Shown: in pieces, positions 5,582-12,728 of the stretch | How positions within the stretch are numbered: the first letter of the stretch is position 1 | How the letters are laid out: every line of letters begins with the position of its first letter | Origin: Lachnospiraceae bacterium | GTDB lineage: Bacteria > Bacillota > Clostridia > Lachnospirales > Lachnospiraceae | Direction of reading: 5' to 3' | NCBI GenBank assembly: GCA_009774615.1 | Contig: VSOC01000033.1 | Coordinates: forward strand, 1 to 16,640 | Length of the DNA stretch: 16,640 nt | Notes under the pieces: model-generated | Database searches by the model: none | Told to the model about the DNA's origin: nothing | Seen by the model: only the letters and a program-made list of their open reading frames with translations | Program-made: the position numbers and the translations under genes

Positions 5582-6670
5582 ATGATTTCAAATCAGATAC
5601 TTCAGACAACAATCGAGGGCTTAAAAGGAATTACCAGAATTGATTTGTGCATCTGTGACACCGAAGGCAAGGTTCTGGCCACCACCTTTAACGATGCAGA
5701 GGAATATGAAAGTTCTATCTTGGCATTTGTGGACTCTCCGGCAGACAGTCAGGTAATTCAGGGCTATCAGTTCTTTAAGGTTTTTGACGAACATCAGTTG
5801 GAATACATTTTGCTGGCCAGAGGCGGCAGTGATGATGTATATATGGTAGGAAAGCTTGCGGCTTTTCAGGTGCAGAACCTTCTGGTAGCCTATAAAGAGC
5901 GTTTTGATAAGGACAACTTTATTAAAAACCTGCTTTTGGACAATCTTCTGCTGGTGGATATCTACAATCGGGCAAAGAAGCTGCATATTGAAACGAATGT
6001 AAAGCGCGTGGTGTATTTAATTGAAACGCAGCACGAAAAAGATGTGAACGCCTTAGAAACGGTCAGAAGCCTGTTCGCGGCAAAGACCAAGGATTTTATT
6101 ACGGCCGTGGATGAAAAGAGCATTATCCTGGTCAAAGAGGTAAAGCCCGGGGAAACGCATGAGGATCTGGAGAGGACGGCCAGCACGATTTTAGATATGC
6201 TGAACACAGAAGCCATGACCAAGGTTCACGTTGCCTTTGGTACGGTGGTCAATGAGATTAAAGAGGTTTCCCGCTCGTACAAAGAGGCAAAGATGGCACT
6301 GGATGTGGGAAAGATTTTCTACAGCGGGAAGAATGTGGTTGCTTATGCGCATTTGGGCATCGGGCGTTTGATTTATCAGCTTCCTCTGCCCCTGTGCCGG
6401 ATGTTTATCAAGGAAATCTTTGACAGCAAGTCACCGGATGATTTTGATGAGGAAACGCTGACGACGATCAATAAGTTTTTTGAAAACAGCCTGAATGTTT
6501 CGGAAACCTCCCGACAGCTTTACATTCACCGGAATACGTTAGTTTACCGTCTGGATAAACTGCAGAAGAGCACAGGGCTTGATCTTCGTGTATTTGAAGA
6601 TGCGATTACTTTTAAGATTGCTTTAATGGTTGTAAAGTATATGAAGTACATGGAAAGTCTGGAATATTAA
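5582..6670 (+). CDS. CdaR/PucR-type transcriptional regulator
   Basis: This cytoplasmic DNA-binding regulator has 362 residues. The N-terminal part (about 1-125) resembles a small-molecule sensing region: ITRIDLCICDTEGKVLATT suggests a PAS/sugar-diacid recognition-like fold. The central region (about 135-260) fits the GGDEF-like CdaR domain, including VHVAFGTVVNEIKEVSRSYKEAKMAL. The C-terminal PucR helix-turn-helix (about 300-355) carries LNVSETSRQLYIHRNTLVYRLDKL with H316 in the hallmark HRNTL..RL. No membrane segment is present. AAGGAG lies 8 nt before ATG 5582. It sits directly downstream of the lone sugar ATPase gene but behind that gene's terminator. Control of the ATPase or of sugar uptake is a plausible inference from location only. 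The ligand is unknown. Confidence 0.88.
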   Translation: MISNQILQTTIEGLKGITRIDLCICDTEGKVLATTFNDAEEYESSILAFVDSPADSQVIQGYQFFKVFDEHQLEYILLARGGSDDVYMVGKLAAFQVQNLLVAYKERFDKDNFIKNLLLDNLLLVDIYNRAKKLHIETNVKRVVYLIETQHEKDVNALETVRSLFAAKTKDFITAVDEKSIILVKEVKPGETHEDLERTASTILDMLNTEAMTKVHVAFGTVVNEIKEVSRSYKEAKMALDVGKIFYSGKNVVAYAHLGIGRLIYQLPLPLCRMFIKEIFDSKSPDDFDEETLTTINKFFENSLNVSETSRQLYIHRNTLVYRLDKLQKSTGLDLRVFEDAITFKIALMVVKYMKYMESLEY

Positions 6671-6697
6671 GGGATTAGGAAATTCTTTTGACAATGC

Positions 6698-6738
6698 AGG
6701 GCATTTGGGAGCAGAAAGATTCTGCTCCTTTTGCCCTT
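6698..6738 (+). terminator. Intrinsic terminator of the CdaR-like gene
   Basis: GGAGCAGAA (6708-6716) and TTCTGCTCC (6720-6728) form a perfect 9-bp stem around AGA, followed by TTTT. Flanking AGGGCA and TGCCCT can extend the fold. Confidence 0.82.
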
Positions 6739-6755
6739 AATACTGCCGAATGGAT

Positions 6756-6784
6756 TTGAAGACACAGCCCAATCCTGGTATAGT
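6756..6784 (+). promoter_or_regulatory. Sigma-A promoter of the S41 protease gene
   Basis: -35 TTGAAG (6756-6761), 17-bp spacer, -10 TATAGT (6779-6784). Initiation near 6791 would leave a leader of 25-60 nt, depending on which start codon is used. Confidence 0.75.
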
Positions 6785-6817
6785 GTGTAAAATCCGGGAG
6801 ATACTAACAGACAGAAT

Positions 6818-8158
6818 ATGTTATGGGATAACAGATGGGAGATAGATAACTTGGAAAGTAAGAATAAATTTTGGAAGGGTGTTTTAGTCGGTGTACTGGT
6901 TACTGCCTTTGCCGGTCTGATTGTGGTCGGCGGAGCGGCAGGGATTTTTCTTATCGGAAGAAGCGTGATGGAAAACCAGGCGCAGGTGCAGTCTTTAGCT
7001 GAAGGGACAGAGGACGGGGAAGTTTCGGCGGTGGACTGGAATCAGGTGGAGATGAAGTCCAAGAGGATTCAGGCCATTATTGAAAGCTATTTCCTTTTTG
7101 ATAAAGATAACCAGAGGATGGAAGAATATATTTATAAGGGTCTTATGGCAGGACTTGACGATCCTTATTCGGTTTATTATACAAGTGAAGAGTTTGAAGA
7201 ACTGATGGAAGATACCACGGGGGAATACTGCGGTATCGGGGCATTGGTATCCAAAAGCATAACTACGGGCGTTGTGTCGATTTCCAAAGTGTTTAAGGGG
7301 ACGCCGGCGGAAGAGTCCGGGCTTCGCGCAGGCGATATTTTTTATGAGGTGGACGGCGTGGAAGTGACGGCGGATTTAGACCTGGATATCCTGGTGAAGC
7401 AGCATGTCAAAGGTGAGGAAGGAACAACGGTTCATCTGAAAATGTTTCGGCCAAGCATCGAAGATTACGTGGATTTTGACGTGGTGCGCAGGCATATTGA
7501 AGTTCCTACGGTAGAAAACCGGATGTTAAAGGAGGACATGGGCTATATTTCCGTTTCGCAGTTTGACGATGTGACGACACAGCAGTTTGCCCAGGCGATT
7601 GAGGAGATGGAAAAGCAGGGGATGAAGGGTCTTCTTGTGGACCTGCGCGGAAACCCCGGCGGGGTGCTCGATGTGGCTGTGGATATGCTGGATTACCTGC
7701 TTCCGGATAATCTGACCGAGTATGCACAGGGAAAGAAAAACACCCTGATTGTATCGACGGCGGATAAGAACGAAGAAGGGGAAAGCTATTATTGCAACGA
7801 CGGACACAGCGTGGATTTTCCTATCGTTATTTTGCTGGACGGGAATTCAGCCAGTGCGTCGGAGGTATTTGCCGGGGCTCTGCGGGATTACGATCGGGCA
7901 AAGATTGTGGGCACGACCAGCTTTGGAAAAGGAATCGTCCAGACCCTTCTTCCTCTGGGGGACGGGTCAGCCATTAAGATCACAACAGCCCATTATTACA
8001 GCCCCAGTGGATTTGATCTTCACGGCGTGGGATTAGAGCCGGATGTGGAGATTCCCTTCGAGTATCCGGAGGAACTGGAGGAAGATGAGGAGCTTACGGA
8101 CGAGATGGATAACCAGCTGCAGAAGGGAATGGAAGTTCTGCAGGAGATGATGAAGTAG
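6818..8158 (+). CDS. S41 C-terminal processing protease (CtpA/CtpB type), membrane anchored
   Basis: This is a serine protease acting outside the membrane, with up to 446 residues. A short cytoplasmic N-terminus precedes one membrane anchor (about 20-48, GVLVGVLVTAFAGLIVVGG...IFLIG). Next come an N-terminal helical segment with GLDDPYSVYY, a PDZ domain (about 130-225, with GTPAEESGLRAGDIFYEVDG), then the S41 catalytic domain with DLRGNPGGVLD. The Ser-Lys dyad is S346 in GNSASASE and K371 in SFGKGIVQ, with Q375 four residues on, spaced as in Bacillus CtpB. The tail is very acidic (EYPEELEEDEELTDEMD). Start is uncertain. ATG 6818 has no well-placed SD; an in-frame TTG at 6851 has GGGAG 9 nt upstream and would give MESKNKFWKGV, more like family N-termini. 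In spore formers CtpB acts in sigma-K activation, but other roles are possible. It appears monocistronic. Confidence 0.9.
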   Translation: MLWDNRWEIDNLESKNKFWKGVLVGVLVTAFAGLIVVGGAAGIFLIGRSVMENQAQVQSLAEGTEDGEVSAVDWNQVEMKSKRIQAIIESYFLFDKDNQRMEEYIYKGLMAGLDDPYSVYYTSEEFEELMEDTTGEYCGIGALVSKSITTGVVSISKVFKGTPAEESGLRAGDIFYEVDGVEVTADLDLDILVKQHVKGEEGTTVHLKMFRPSIEDYVDFDVVRRHIEVPTVENRMLKEDMGYISVSQFDDVTTQQFAQAIEEMEKQGMKGLLVDLRGNPGGVLDVAVDMLDYLLPDNLTEYAQGKKNTLIVSTADKNEEGESYYCNDGHSVDFPIVILLDGNSASASEVFAGALRDYDRAKIVGTTSFGKGIVQTLLPLGDGSAIKITTAHYYSPSGFDLHGVGLEPDVEIPFEYPEELEEDEELTDEMDNQLQKGMEVLQEMMK

Positions 8159-8169
8159 AAAAACAGCCG

Positions 8170-8208
8170 GGCACTCGTCAGATTGCTGACAACCTTCCTT
8201 GGAGTGCC
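8170..8208 (+). other. Two-tier hairpin in the protease 3' UTR
   Basis: Outer arms GGCACTC (8170-8176) and GAGTGCC (8202-8208) enclose an inner stem GTCAG-ATTG-CTGAC (8177-8190) and an 11-nt unpaired stretch. There is no U-tract, so it is not a terminator itself; the terminator follows at 8221. It could stabilise the mRNA 3' end. Confidence 0.55.
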
Positions 8209-8220
8209 ATGCGCATAGAA

Positions 8221-8266
8221 AAGAACACCCCGGCGGATACTGAACCTGCCGGAGATGTTCTTTTTT
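8221..8266. terminator. Terminator of the protease gene, possibly bidirectional
   Basis: AAGAACA (8221-8227) pairs with TGTTCTT (8256-8262), with an inner CCGGC/GCCGG stem. T6 follows on the + strand, and TTTTC follows on the - strand, where it could also stop the converging aldolase gene. Confidence 0.82.
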
Positions 8267-8294
8267 GCAGTTTTATGCAGTTTTTTCGGATTTT

Positions 8295-8358
8295 CTTTTT
8301 TGAAGTTTTTTTGAAGTTTTCTTTGAAGTTTTTTTTAAAGGTTTTTTTTGAAGTTTTT
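8295..8358. repeat. T-rich degenerate tandem repeat, about 12-bp period
   Basis: GAAG (or AAAG) punctuates runs of T at about 8302, 8313, 8325, 8337 and 8350, giving roughly five imperfect copies of a TTTGAAGTTTTT unit. It lies between the protease terminator and the end of the converging aldolase gene. No protein or RNA gene is supported here; the Phe-rich + frame through it is a composition artefact. Confidence 0.7.
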
Positions 8359-8368
8359 TTCGTTTTTG

Positions 8369-8406
8369 TATGTTTTGCGTTTATCCGTATGTTTTGGATT
8401 TATCCG
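8369..8406. repeat. 19-bp tandem duplication spanning the aldolase stop codon
   Basis: Two adjacent 19-bp copies (8369-8387 and 8388-8406) share TATGTTTTG at the start and TTTATCCG at the end, differing at two positions. The second copy covers the last codons and stop of the minus-strand aldolase gene. It looks like a slippage duplication of the gene end. Confidence 0.75.
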
Positions 8407-9434
8407 TTTTGATATAATTTCTTGAAGTCTTTGACAAATTCGTGTACCGCTTCTTCTTTGGTTGCCCAGGAGGTGACAAAGCGCACGACCGTGCTGGTTT
8501 CATCATAGGGTTCAAAATCCTGGAACTGGTAGTTTTCCCGAAGTTTTGCAATCAGGGTTTTAGGCAGGATGGGGAACTGCTGGTTGGTTTGCGAATCGGT
8601 AGCCAGGGGGACTTTACATTCCAAAAAGGCTTCTCTTAAAAATCCTGCCATGCGGTTGCTGTGGGCAGCCATAGCATAGAAAAGATTGTTCTGGAACAGG
8701 GTTTCAAACTGAATACCTAAGAGGAAGCCTTTGGCAAGCATGGCACCTTTTTGCTTCATCATAAAGCGGAAGTCCGGTTTTAAAGCCGGGTGTGTGATAA
8801 CCAGGGCTTCACCGAATAAAGCGCCGTTTTTCGTTCCGCCGATATAGAAGACATCGGTGAGCCGGGCAATATCGGCCATGGTTAAATCGTTGACAGGGCT
8901 GGTAAGGGCTGCACCCAGACGTGCACCGTCTAAGAAAAGATAGAGTCCCTTTTCCCGGCAGAAAGCAGACAGGGCTTCTAACTCAGCTAAACGGTACTGT
9001 GTGCCGACTTCGGTGGAGTTGGAGATATAGACCATTTTTGGCTGCACCATGTGCTCGTCAATGTGCCAGTCCAGCGATGCCTGGATAAGCGCAGGAGTAA
9101 GTTTTCCGTCCTTTGCTGTCTGGAATAAAACCTTGTGGCCGGTGGATTCGATAGCACCGGTTTCATGGACATTGATATGACCGGATTCTGCGGCGACTAC
9201 GGCCTGGTGGGGGCGAAGGGCTGCACTGATCACCAGAAGATTGGTCTGGGTGCCGCCGACCAGAAAATGAATATCTGCCTCTTCATTTTTAATTTCTTTT
9301 TTTATCCGTTCGCGTGCATGTCTTGAATGTTCATCCATGCTGTAGCCGGTATTCTGTTCCTGTGCAGCGTTAAGCAGGGCATCCATAATCTGCGGATGGG
9401 CAGCTTCGCTGTAATCATTATTAAAACAATACAT
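8400..9434 (-). CDS. Threonine aldolase family PLP enzyme (low-specificity)
   Basis: The predicted role is PLP-dependent cleavage of threonine or allo-threonine to glycine and acetaldehyde (or a related beta-hydroxy amino acid reaction) in the cytoplasm. The 344-residue product has the fold-type I aldolase layout: FNNDYSEAAHPQI at the N-terminus, FLVGGTQTNLL for cofactor phosphate contacts, ESGHINVHETGA, LYLFLDGARLGAAL with the PLP-binding Asp, and YIGGTKNGALFGEA with Schiff-base K202. Length and residue placement match LtaE-like proteins. Start: ATG at 9434 is chosen because GGAGGA is about 10 nt upstream and the family begins here; upstream in-frame codons to 9596 lie in the leader. The leader contains an intrinsic terminator (9487-9520), suggesting attenuation. 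It diverges from degV. The exact substrate is not fixed by sequence. Confidence 0.88.
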   Translation of the reverse strand: MYCFNNDYSEAAHPQIMDALLNAAQEQNTGYSMDEHSRHARERIKKEIKNEEADIHFLVGGTQTNLLVISAALRPHQAVVAAESGHINVHETGAIESTGHKVLFQTAKDGKLTPALIQASLDWHIDEHMVQPKMVYISNSTEVGTQYRLAELEALSAFCREKGLYLFLDGARLGAALTSPVNDLTMADIARLTDVFYIGGTKNGALFGEALVITHPALKPDFRFMMKQKGAMLAKGFLLGIQFETLFQNNLFYAMAAHSNRMAGFLREAFLECKVPLATDSQTNQQFPILPKTLIAKLRENYQFQDFEPYDETSTVVRFVTSWATKEEAVHEFVKDFKKLYQNG

Positions 9435-9486
9435 GATATTTACTTCCTCCTTTTGCTGTGCTCTGTTAGGCTGTGGGGCAGAGCAG

Positions 9487-9520
9487 AAAAAAAGCAGCCG
9501 TAAAGGTTTAACACGGCTGC
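9487..9520 (-). promoter_or_regulatory. Intrinsic terminator inside the aldolase leader (attenuator candidate)
   Basis: On the minus strand GCAGCCGT (9520-9513) pairs with ACGGCTGC (9501-9494) and is followed by seven T. It lies about 50 nt upstream of the start codon and downstream of the presumed promoter, and no other minus-strand gene precedes it. It can only act on this gene's own leader or define a short RNA. A competing TGCTG-GTCCG-CAGCA stem overlaps its 5' arm. Confidence 0.72.
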
Positions 9521-9537
9521 TGCGGACCAGCATCCAT
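9508..9537 (-). other. Possible 9-codon leader peptide ORF
   Basis: ATG at 9537 reads MDAGPQQPC then TAA at 9508, ending in the loop of the attenuator hairpin. The predicted transcription start falls on or next to this ATG, so it would be leaderless. No SD is seen and no threonine or glycine codon run is present. It is reported only because of its position. Confidence 0.3.
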
Positions 9538-9543
9538 AATGTT

Positions 9544-9573
9544 ATGATACCATGGAAAAGGCGGAAAAGGCAA
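9544..9573 (-). promoter_or_regulatory. Probable promoter of the aldolase gene
   Basis: Minus strand: -35 TTGCCT (9573-9568), 18-bp spacer, -10 TATCAT (9549-9544). It is acceptable but not strong. Initiation would be near 9537. Confidence 0.5.
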
Positions 9574-9608
9574 GCATGTAAGGGGAGTTTCTGCAAAACT
9601 TTTTGCCT

Positions 9609-9634
9609 GTTGCTGTGAACGTGTGAACAGTAAC
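9609..9634. repeat. Hyphenated palindrome, intergenic family copy 2
   Basis: GTTGCTGT (9609-9616) and ACAGTAAC (9627-9634), paired with one G-U, surround GAACGTGTGA. It lies between the two divergent promoters of the aldolase and degV genes. Compare 761-788 and 12729-12754. Confidence 0.72.
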
Positions 9635-9665
9635 AAATACGGCAGATAATGGACGAAAGAAAGTG

Positions 9666-9694
9666 TTGACGCTTGGAAGGGCTGGTGCTATAGT
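9666..9694 (+). promoter_or_regulatory. Sigma-A promoter of degV
   Basis: -35 TTGACG (9666-9671), 17-bp spacer, -10 TATAGT (9689-9694). Near-consensus, with initiation near 9701 and a leader of about 42 nt. Confidence 0.87.
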
Positions 9695-9742
9695 GTTCAA
9701 TACGGGAATAATGGTCGTACAGACGGGATAAATGGAGGTTTA

Positions 9743-10630
9743 ATGAAAGCGATAGGAATTATTACGGACAGCCACAGCAGTATAGACCAAAAAAAGGCAG
9801 AAGAACTGGGGATTATGGTTCTTCCTATGCCTTTTTCTATTGGCGGAAAATGTTATTATGAAGGAGTAACGCTTTCGAGGGAAGAATTTTTTCAGAAACT
9901 GGATTCCGGAGAGGATATTACGACATCACAGCCGTCGCCGGAAGAGGTGATGGAGCTATGGGATCGGGCCTTAAAAGAATATGAAACCGTGCTCTATCTG
10001 CCCATCAGCAGCGGATTAAGCGGTTCCTGTGAAACGGCAGAGATTCTGTCCCGGGAAGAAGCCTATGAAAACCGGGTTTTTGTGGTCGATAACGGAAGGG
10101 TTTCCACACCGATGCACCGCGCTGTCCTGGACGCCTTAGAACTTATAGAGGAAGGGTACACGGCAGCACAGATTAAGGAAATTTTAGAAAAGAATAAACA
10201 GGATATGGTAATTTATATTGCCGTGGAAACTTTGGAGCATTTAAAACGGGGCGGAAGGATTACACCGGCTGCTGCTGCTTTAGGAACCGTATTAAATGTA
10301 AAGCCTGTATTAAAGCTGGATGTGGGAAACCTGGACGTTTTTAAGAAGTGCAGAGGGTTTGCCAAGGCAAAAAAGACAATGATTGAAGCGATAAAACACG
10401 ATATCGAAACCCGGTTTTATGAAGCCTGGGCAAAAGGGGAAGTAACGATTATGGCGGCGGCAAGTACGACAGAGGAGGAACTTAAAGCCTGGGTAAAGGA
10501 AATCGAAGAAGCATTTCCCGGTATGCCCGTGCTTTCGGACTATCTGTCCATGGGCGTTTCCTGCCATATCGGCTACGGCGGTCTGGGCATCGGCTGTGCC
10601 TGCCGGCCGAAGCGGATGGAGAGGGAATAG
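9743..10630 (+). CDS. DegV family fatty-acid-binding protein
   Basis: This cytoplasmic protein binds a fatty acid. In Gram-positive bacteria members of the family (FakB) present exogenous fatty acids to the kinase FakA. The 295-residue product shows the two-domain DegV plan: IGIITDSHSSI at the N-terminus, ITTSQPSPEEVMELWDRAL, YLPISSGLSGSCETAEI, VFVVDNGRVSTPM, then EHLKRGGRI and LNVKPVLKLDVGNLDVFKKCRG, ending in CHIGYGGLGIGC. The TSQPS and SSGLSG motifs contact the lipid carboxylate and acyl chain in known structures. GGAGG is placed before ATG 9743. No FakA gene is visible in the window, so a role in fatty acid phosphorylation is family inference. Clostridia usually carry several paralogues. 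Confidence 0.92.
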   Translation: MKAIGIITDSHSSIDQKKAEELGIMVLPMPFSIGGKCYYEGVTLSREEFFQKLDSGEDITTSQPSPEEVMELWDRALKEYETVLYLPISSGLSGSCETAEILSREEAYENRVFVVDNGRVSTPMHRAVLDALELIEEGYTAAQIKEILEKNKQDMVIYIAVETLEHLKRGGRITPAAAALGTVLNVKPVLKLDVGNLDVFKKCRGFAKAKKTMIEAIKHDIETRFYEAWAKGEVTIMAAASTTEEELKAWVKEIEEAFPGMPVLSDYLSMGVSCHIGYGGLGIGCACRPKRMERE

Positions 10631-10705
10631 ATAAAGCCCTGCGTTTTTCTGCGGAAAGTGCAGGGGAGCAGGGCGGGCAAAGTTGGCAGGGGAGGGCAAA
10701 AACAA

Positions 10706-11875
10706 TCAGATAATTAAAATTTCTTCCTGGACAGGGCCGTAAATCTTAATCTGCCTATCTAACGTGATATGGACATCGTATTCCAGGCGCACGCCGCAGT
10801 TTTCGGTGTAGATGCCGGGCTCGATGGAAAACATGGTTCCCGGAAGCAGGCTGCGGTCGTCATGGGTTTCAAAATCGTCCAGATTTGCACCGATACCGTG
10901 GCAGTTATGCCCAATATTATGGCCAGTTCGATGCATGATGCATGATGCCAGTTCTTCTTTTTCAAAATAAGAACGAAGCAGGGCATCGACATCACAGCCG
11001 CGCAGGGGAAGGTTTTTGTCAAGCTGTCTGCGGATATAGTTTAAGGCAAGTTCGCGGGCATGGCTGACGGTATTAAACAGCTGCTGGTACTCCGGGTCAA
11101 TAGCAGGCCCGATATTCATACACCAGGAAATATCATAATAAACGGCATCTTCTTTCGGAAGCCGCCCGGCGATATCGATGATTAGACGGCTGCCTTCCTG
11201 AATGGGTTTTGAACTCTCCGGGGAAGGTTCATAGCCGGGGTTGCAGGCATGTTCATCGATACCGAAAAACGGGGGAGAATCCATGTAGATGGGTTCTTTG
11301 GCAATCAGCTCTTTCATGTGTTCAAGAAGCATCCATTCATTAATCGGTGTTTGATTATCCAGGTTTTGACGAATCCACAGAAAGGTTTGCTTAAGAATCC
11401 GATGGATAATGACGCCGGCCTGTTTGTGGGAATCGATCTGTTCTTCCGTTAATACCGCGCCAAAATGCTGCAGCAGGTCGGCGGAAGATTCCAGATGAAC
11501 TCCAAAGGTTTTTAAAGACTCAATCAGCCCGGCATCCATGGAACTGACGGTGGGGACATTGCCGCCGGGGGAGTACTGGCAGGCGATGCGTCCGCCTTTG
11601 GGAAGAATGGAAGAAAGAGCATCTTTTTGCCCCCGAATTCCCTGGTAGAGGATTTTTTTCCCCGGAAGGTGATCCAAAAGAAGCGGTTCAATGGCAGATA
11701 AAAGCTTTATCGGTTCTCCCTTTGCCGGAATGTAGTAAAACAGACGGCGGGTGCATTTTCTTTCGGTTAATTCCAGGAAGTCCCGGGAGATAAAGTCATG
11801 ACCGTGAAAATCCGTAAACAGCCAGCCGTCAAGCCGGGATGCTGAAAGAAGGTGCTGGATTTTTGACAGATCCAT
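10706..11875 (-). CDS. Aminopeptidase P / Xaa-Pro peptidase family (M24)
   Basis: This is a cytoplasmic metallopeptidase expected to act on peptides with proline in position 2, or on related substrates (prolidase). It has 389 residues. The N-terminal creatinase-like domain (about 1-135) starts MDLSKIQHLLSASRLDGWLF. The pita-bread catalytic domain (about 145-389) keeps all five metal ligands: D234 in LIIDIAG, D248 in YYDIS, H319 in RTGHNIGH, E352 in SIEPGIY and E365 in VRLEYDVH. The gap between the two Asp ligands is 14, slightly longer than the usual 11. Start: ATG at 11875 has AAAGGAG 9 nt upstream; earlier in-frame codons overlap the upstream gene. It is the second gene of an operon, 19 bp after the ECF S component gene. 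No clear terminator follows; GC-rich hairpins at 10636-10674 lack a U-tract. Confidence 0.88.
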   Translation of the reverse strand: MDLSKIQHLLSASRLDGWLFTDFHGHDFISRDFLELTERKCTRRLFYYIPAKGEPIKLLSAIEPLLLDHLPGKKILYQGIRGQKDALSSILPKGGRIACQYSPGGNVPTVSSMDAGLIESLKTFGVHLESSADLLQHFGAVLTEEQIDSHKQAGVIIHRILKQTFLWIRQNLDNQTPINEWMLLEHMKELIAKEPIYMDSPPFFGIDEHACNPGYEPSPESSKPIQEGSRLIIDIAGRLPKEDAVYYDISWCMNIGPAIDPEYQQLFNTVSHARELALNYIRRQLDKNLPLRGCDVDALLRSYFEKEELASCIMHRTGHNIGHNCHGIGANLDDFETHDDRSLLPGTMFSIEPGIYTENCGVRLEYDVHITLDRQIKIYGPVQEEILII

Positions 11876-11894
11876 AGAGATTGGCTCCTTTGCT

Positions 11895-12509
11895 TTATTT
11901 GTGGGCAATGCGGTTATACGCAGAGGTAATGGGCACATAGAGAAGCATAATGCCGATAACCGTGAAAACCGCATTAATCATGGTCGCCGGGATGGAAGAA
12001 ATCTCAGCAATCAGTGCGGCGTTTAAGGAACTTCCCAAAAGAACCAGTTCAGCCACAGACCAGATAAAATCTACCACAATATTGGTAATTCCATAGACGG
12101 CGGCACAGATAACGGCATACAGATATTCCTTCTGCTTATTGCCTGCGGCATGTTTTTTCATCGCAGCAAACAGGGTGCCGACAAGCAGACATTTGATGAT
12201 GGAACTGACGAATACATTAGGAATGGAGTGGATGTAGCCATTCAGGATATCAAAGATAACCAGCCCTAAAACCGAAGCAATCGCCGAGCGCCGCCCGCCC
12301 AGGCAGATAACGGCCAGCATAACAAAAATATGACCAAAATGTAAAAACGGTGTTCCCACAGCCGCCGGGAGAGGAATCCTGAAGGACTGGATGCCTAAAA
12401 AGATAACTGCGGCAAAAAAAGCGGTCATAACCGTGGAAGTGATATTTGCTGAAGATTCAGGGTTTATGGAGCGGGAAGAAAGCCCTGCTGCTGATTTTCC
12501 GTAACGCAT
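11895..12509 (-). CDS. ECF transporter S component (vitamin or metabolite uptake)
   Basis: This predicted membrane substrate-binding subunit of an energy-coupling factor importer has 204 residues. About six hydrophobic segments span residues 25-200. Features shared with S components include an early helix TSTVMTAFFAAVIFLGI, the GTPFLHFGHIFVMLAVICLGG loop-helix, and ASVLGLVIFDILNGYIHSIPN, resembling the PF07155/PF12822 groups. The ATPase and T subunits are not nearby; group II ECF systems encode them elsewhere. Start: ATG at 12509 has GAGGT 8-9 nt upstream. An in-frame ATG at 12566 lies in a tandem repeat without an SD. The substrate cannot be read from sequence, and the leader matched no riboswitch I recognise. 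Pairing with the M24 peptidase gene is the only context clue. Confidence 0.8.
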   Translation of the reverse strand: MRYGKSAAGLSSRSINPESSANITSTVMTAFFAAVIFLGIQSFRIPLPAAVGTPFLHFGHIFVMLAVICLGGRRSAIASVLGLVIFDILNGYIHSIPNVFVSSIIKCLLVGTLFAAMKKHAAGNKQKEYLYAVICAAVYGITNIVVDFIWSVAELVLLGSSLNAALIAEISSIPATMINAVFTVIGIMLLYVPITSAYNRIAHK

Positions 12510-12544
12510 TGTAAATACCTCATTTCTTTCAAATTTGTGTTTGT

Positions 12545-12588
12545 TTTGCTTTATCATGCGCTGCATTTTGTTTTACCATGTGCTGCAT
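12545..12588 (-). repeat. 22-bp tandem duplication in the S component leader
   Basis: Two abutting 22-bp copies (12545-12566 and 12567-12588) differ at three positions, all C/T. Each minus-strand copy begins ATGCAGCRCATGRTAAA and therefore contains ATG codons. Copy 1 is in frame with the S component; copy 2 reads a 19-codon upstream ORF ending in TGA. Adjacent is a near-palindrome GATGATAATTATCGTC (about 12587-12602). Confidence 0.75.
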
Positions 12589-12605
12589 GATGATAATTAT
12601 CGTCG

Positions 12606-12656
12606 GCATCCGGTGTTGTGGGGGATGGCGGATGCTTTGTTCTTAGGCAGAGTATA
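12606..12656 (-). promoter_or_regulatory. Promoter -10 and leader hairpin of the S component operon
   Basis: A strong -10 TATACT (minus strand, 12656-12651) has only a weak -35 (about TATGAA). Just downstream the leader can form a GCATCCG / CGGATGC stem (12635-12629 with 12612-12606). The leader would be about 135 nt. A weak -35 could mean activator dependence. Confidence 0.45.
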
Positions 12657-12728
12657 GCATTGATTTGGAACGGTTCATATAACCAGTTTTTAATTGTTTT
12701 ATCAGTCCAGTTGGATAGGGGAAGGAAG

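Noticed and set aside
8209..8412. Open + frame rich in Phe (67 codons) after the protease gene
   Set aside because: It runs through a terminator hairpin and a T-rich tandem repeat; the FFF/KF pattern is simply translated poly-T. There is no SD and no family resemblance.
10636..10674. Terminator between degV and the M24 peptidase gene
   Set aside because: GCCCTGC/GCAGGGC can pair across 10636-10674, but neither exit has a U-tract, so it is left uncalled.
12587..12602. Fur box in the S component leader
   Set aside because: GATGATAATTATCGTC resembles part of a Fur site but lacks the full 7-1-7 arrangement and lies inside the transcribed leader; evidence is too thin to name a regulator.
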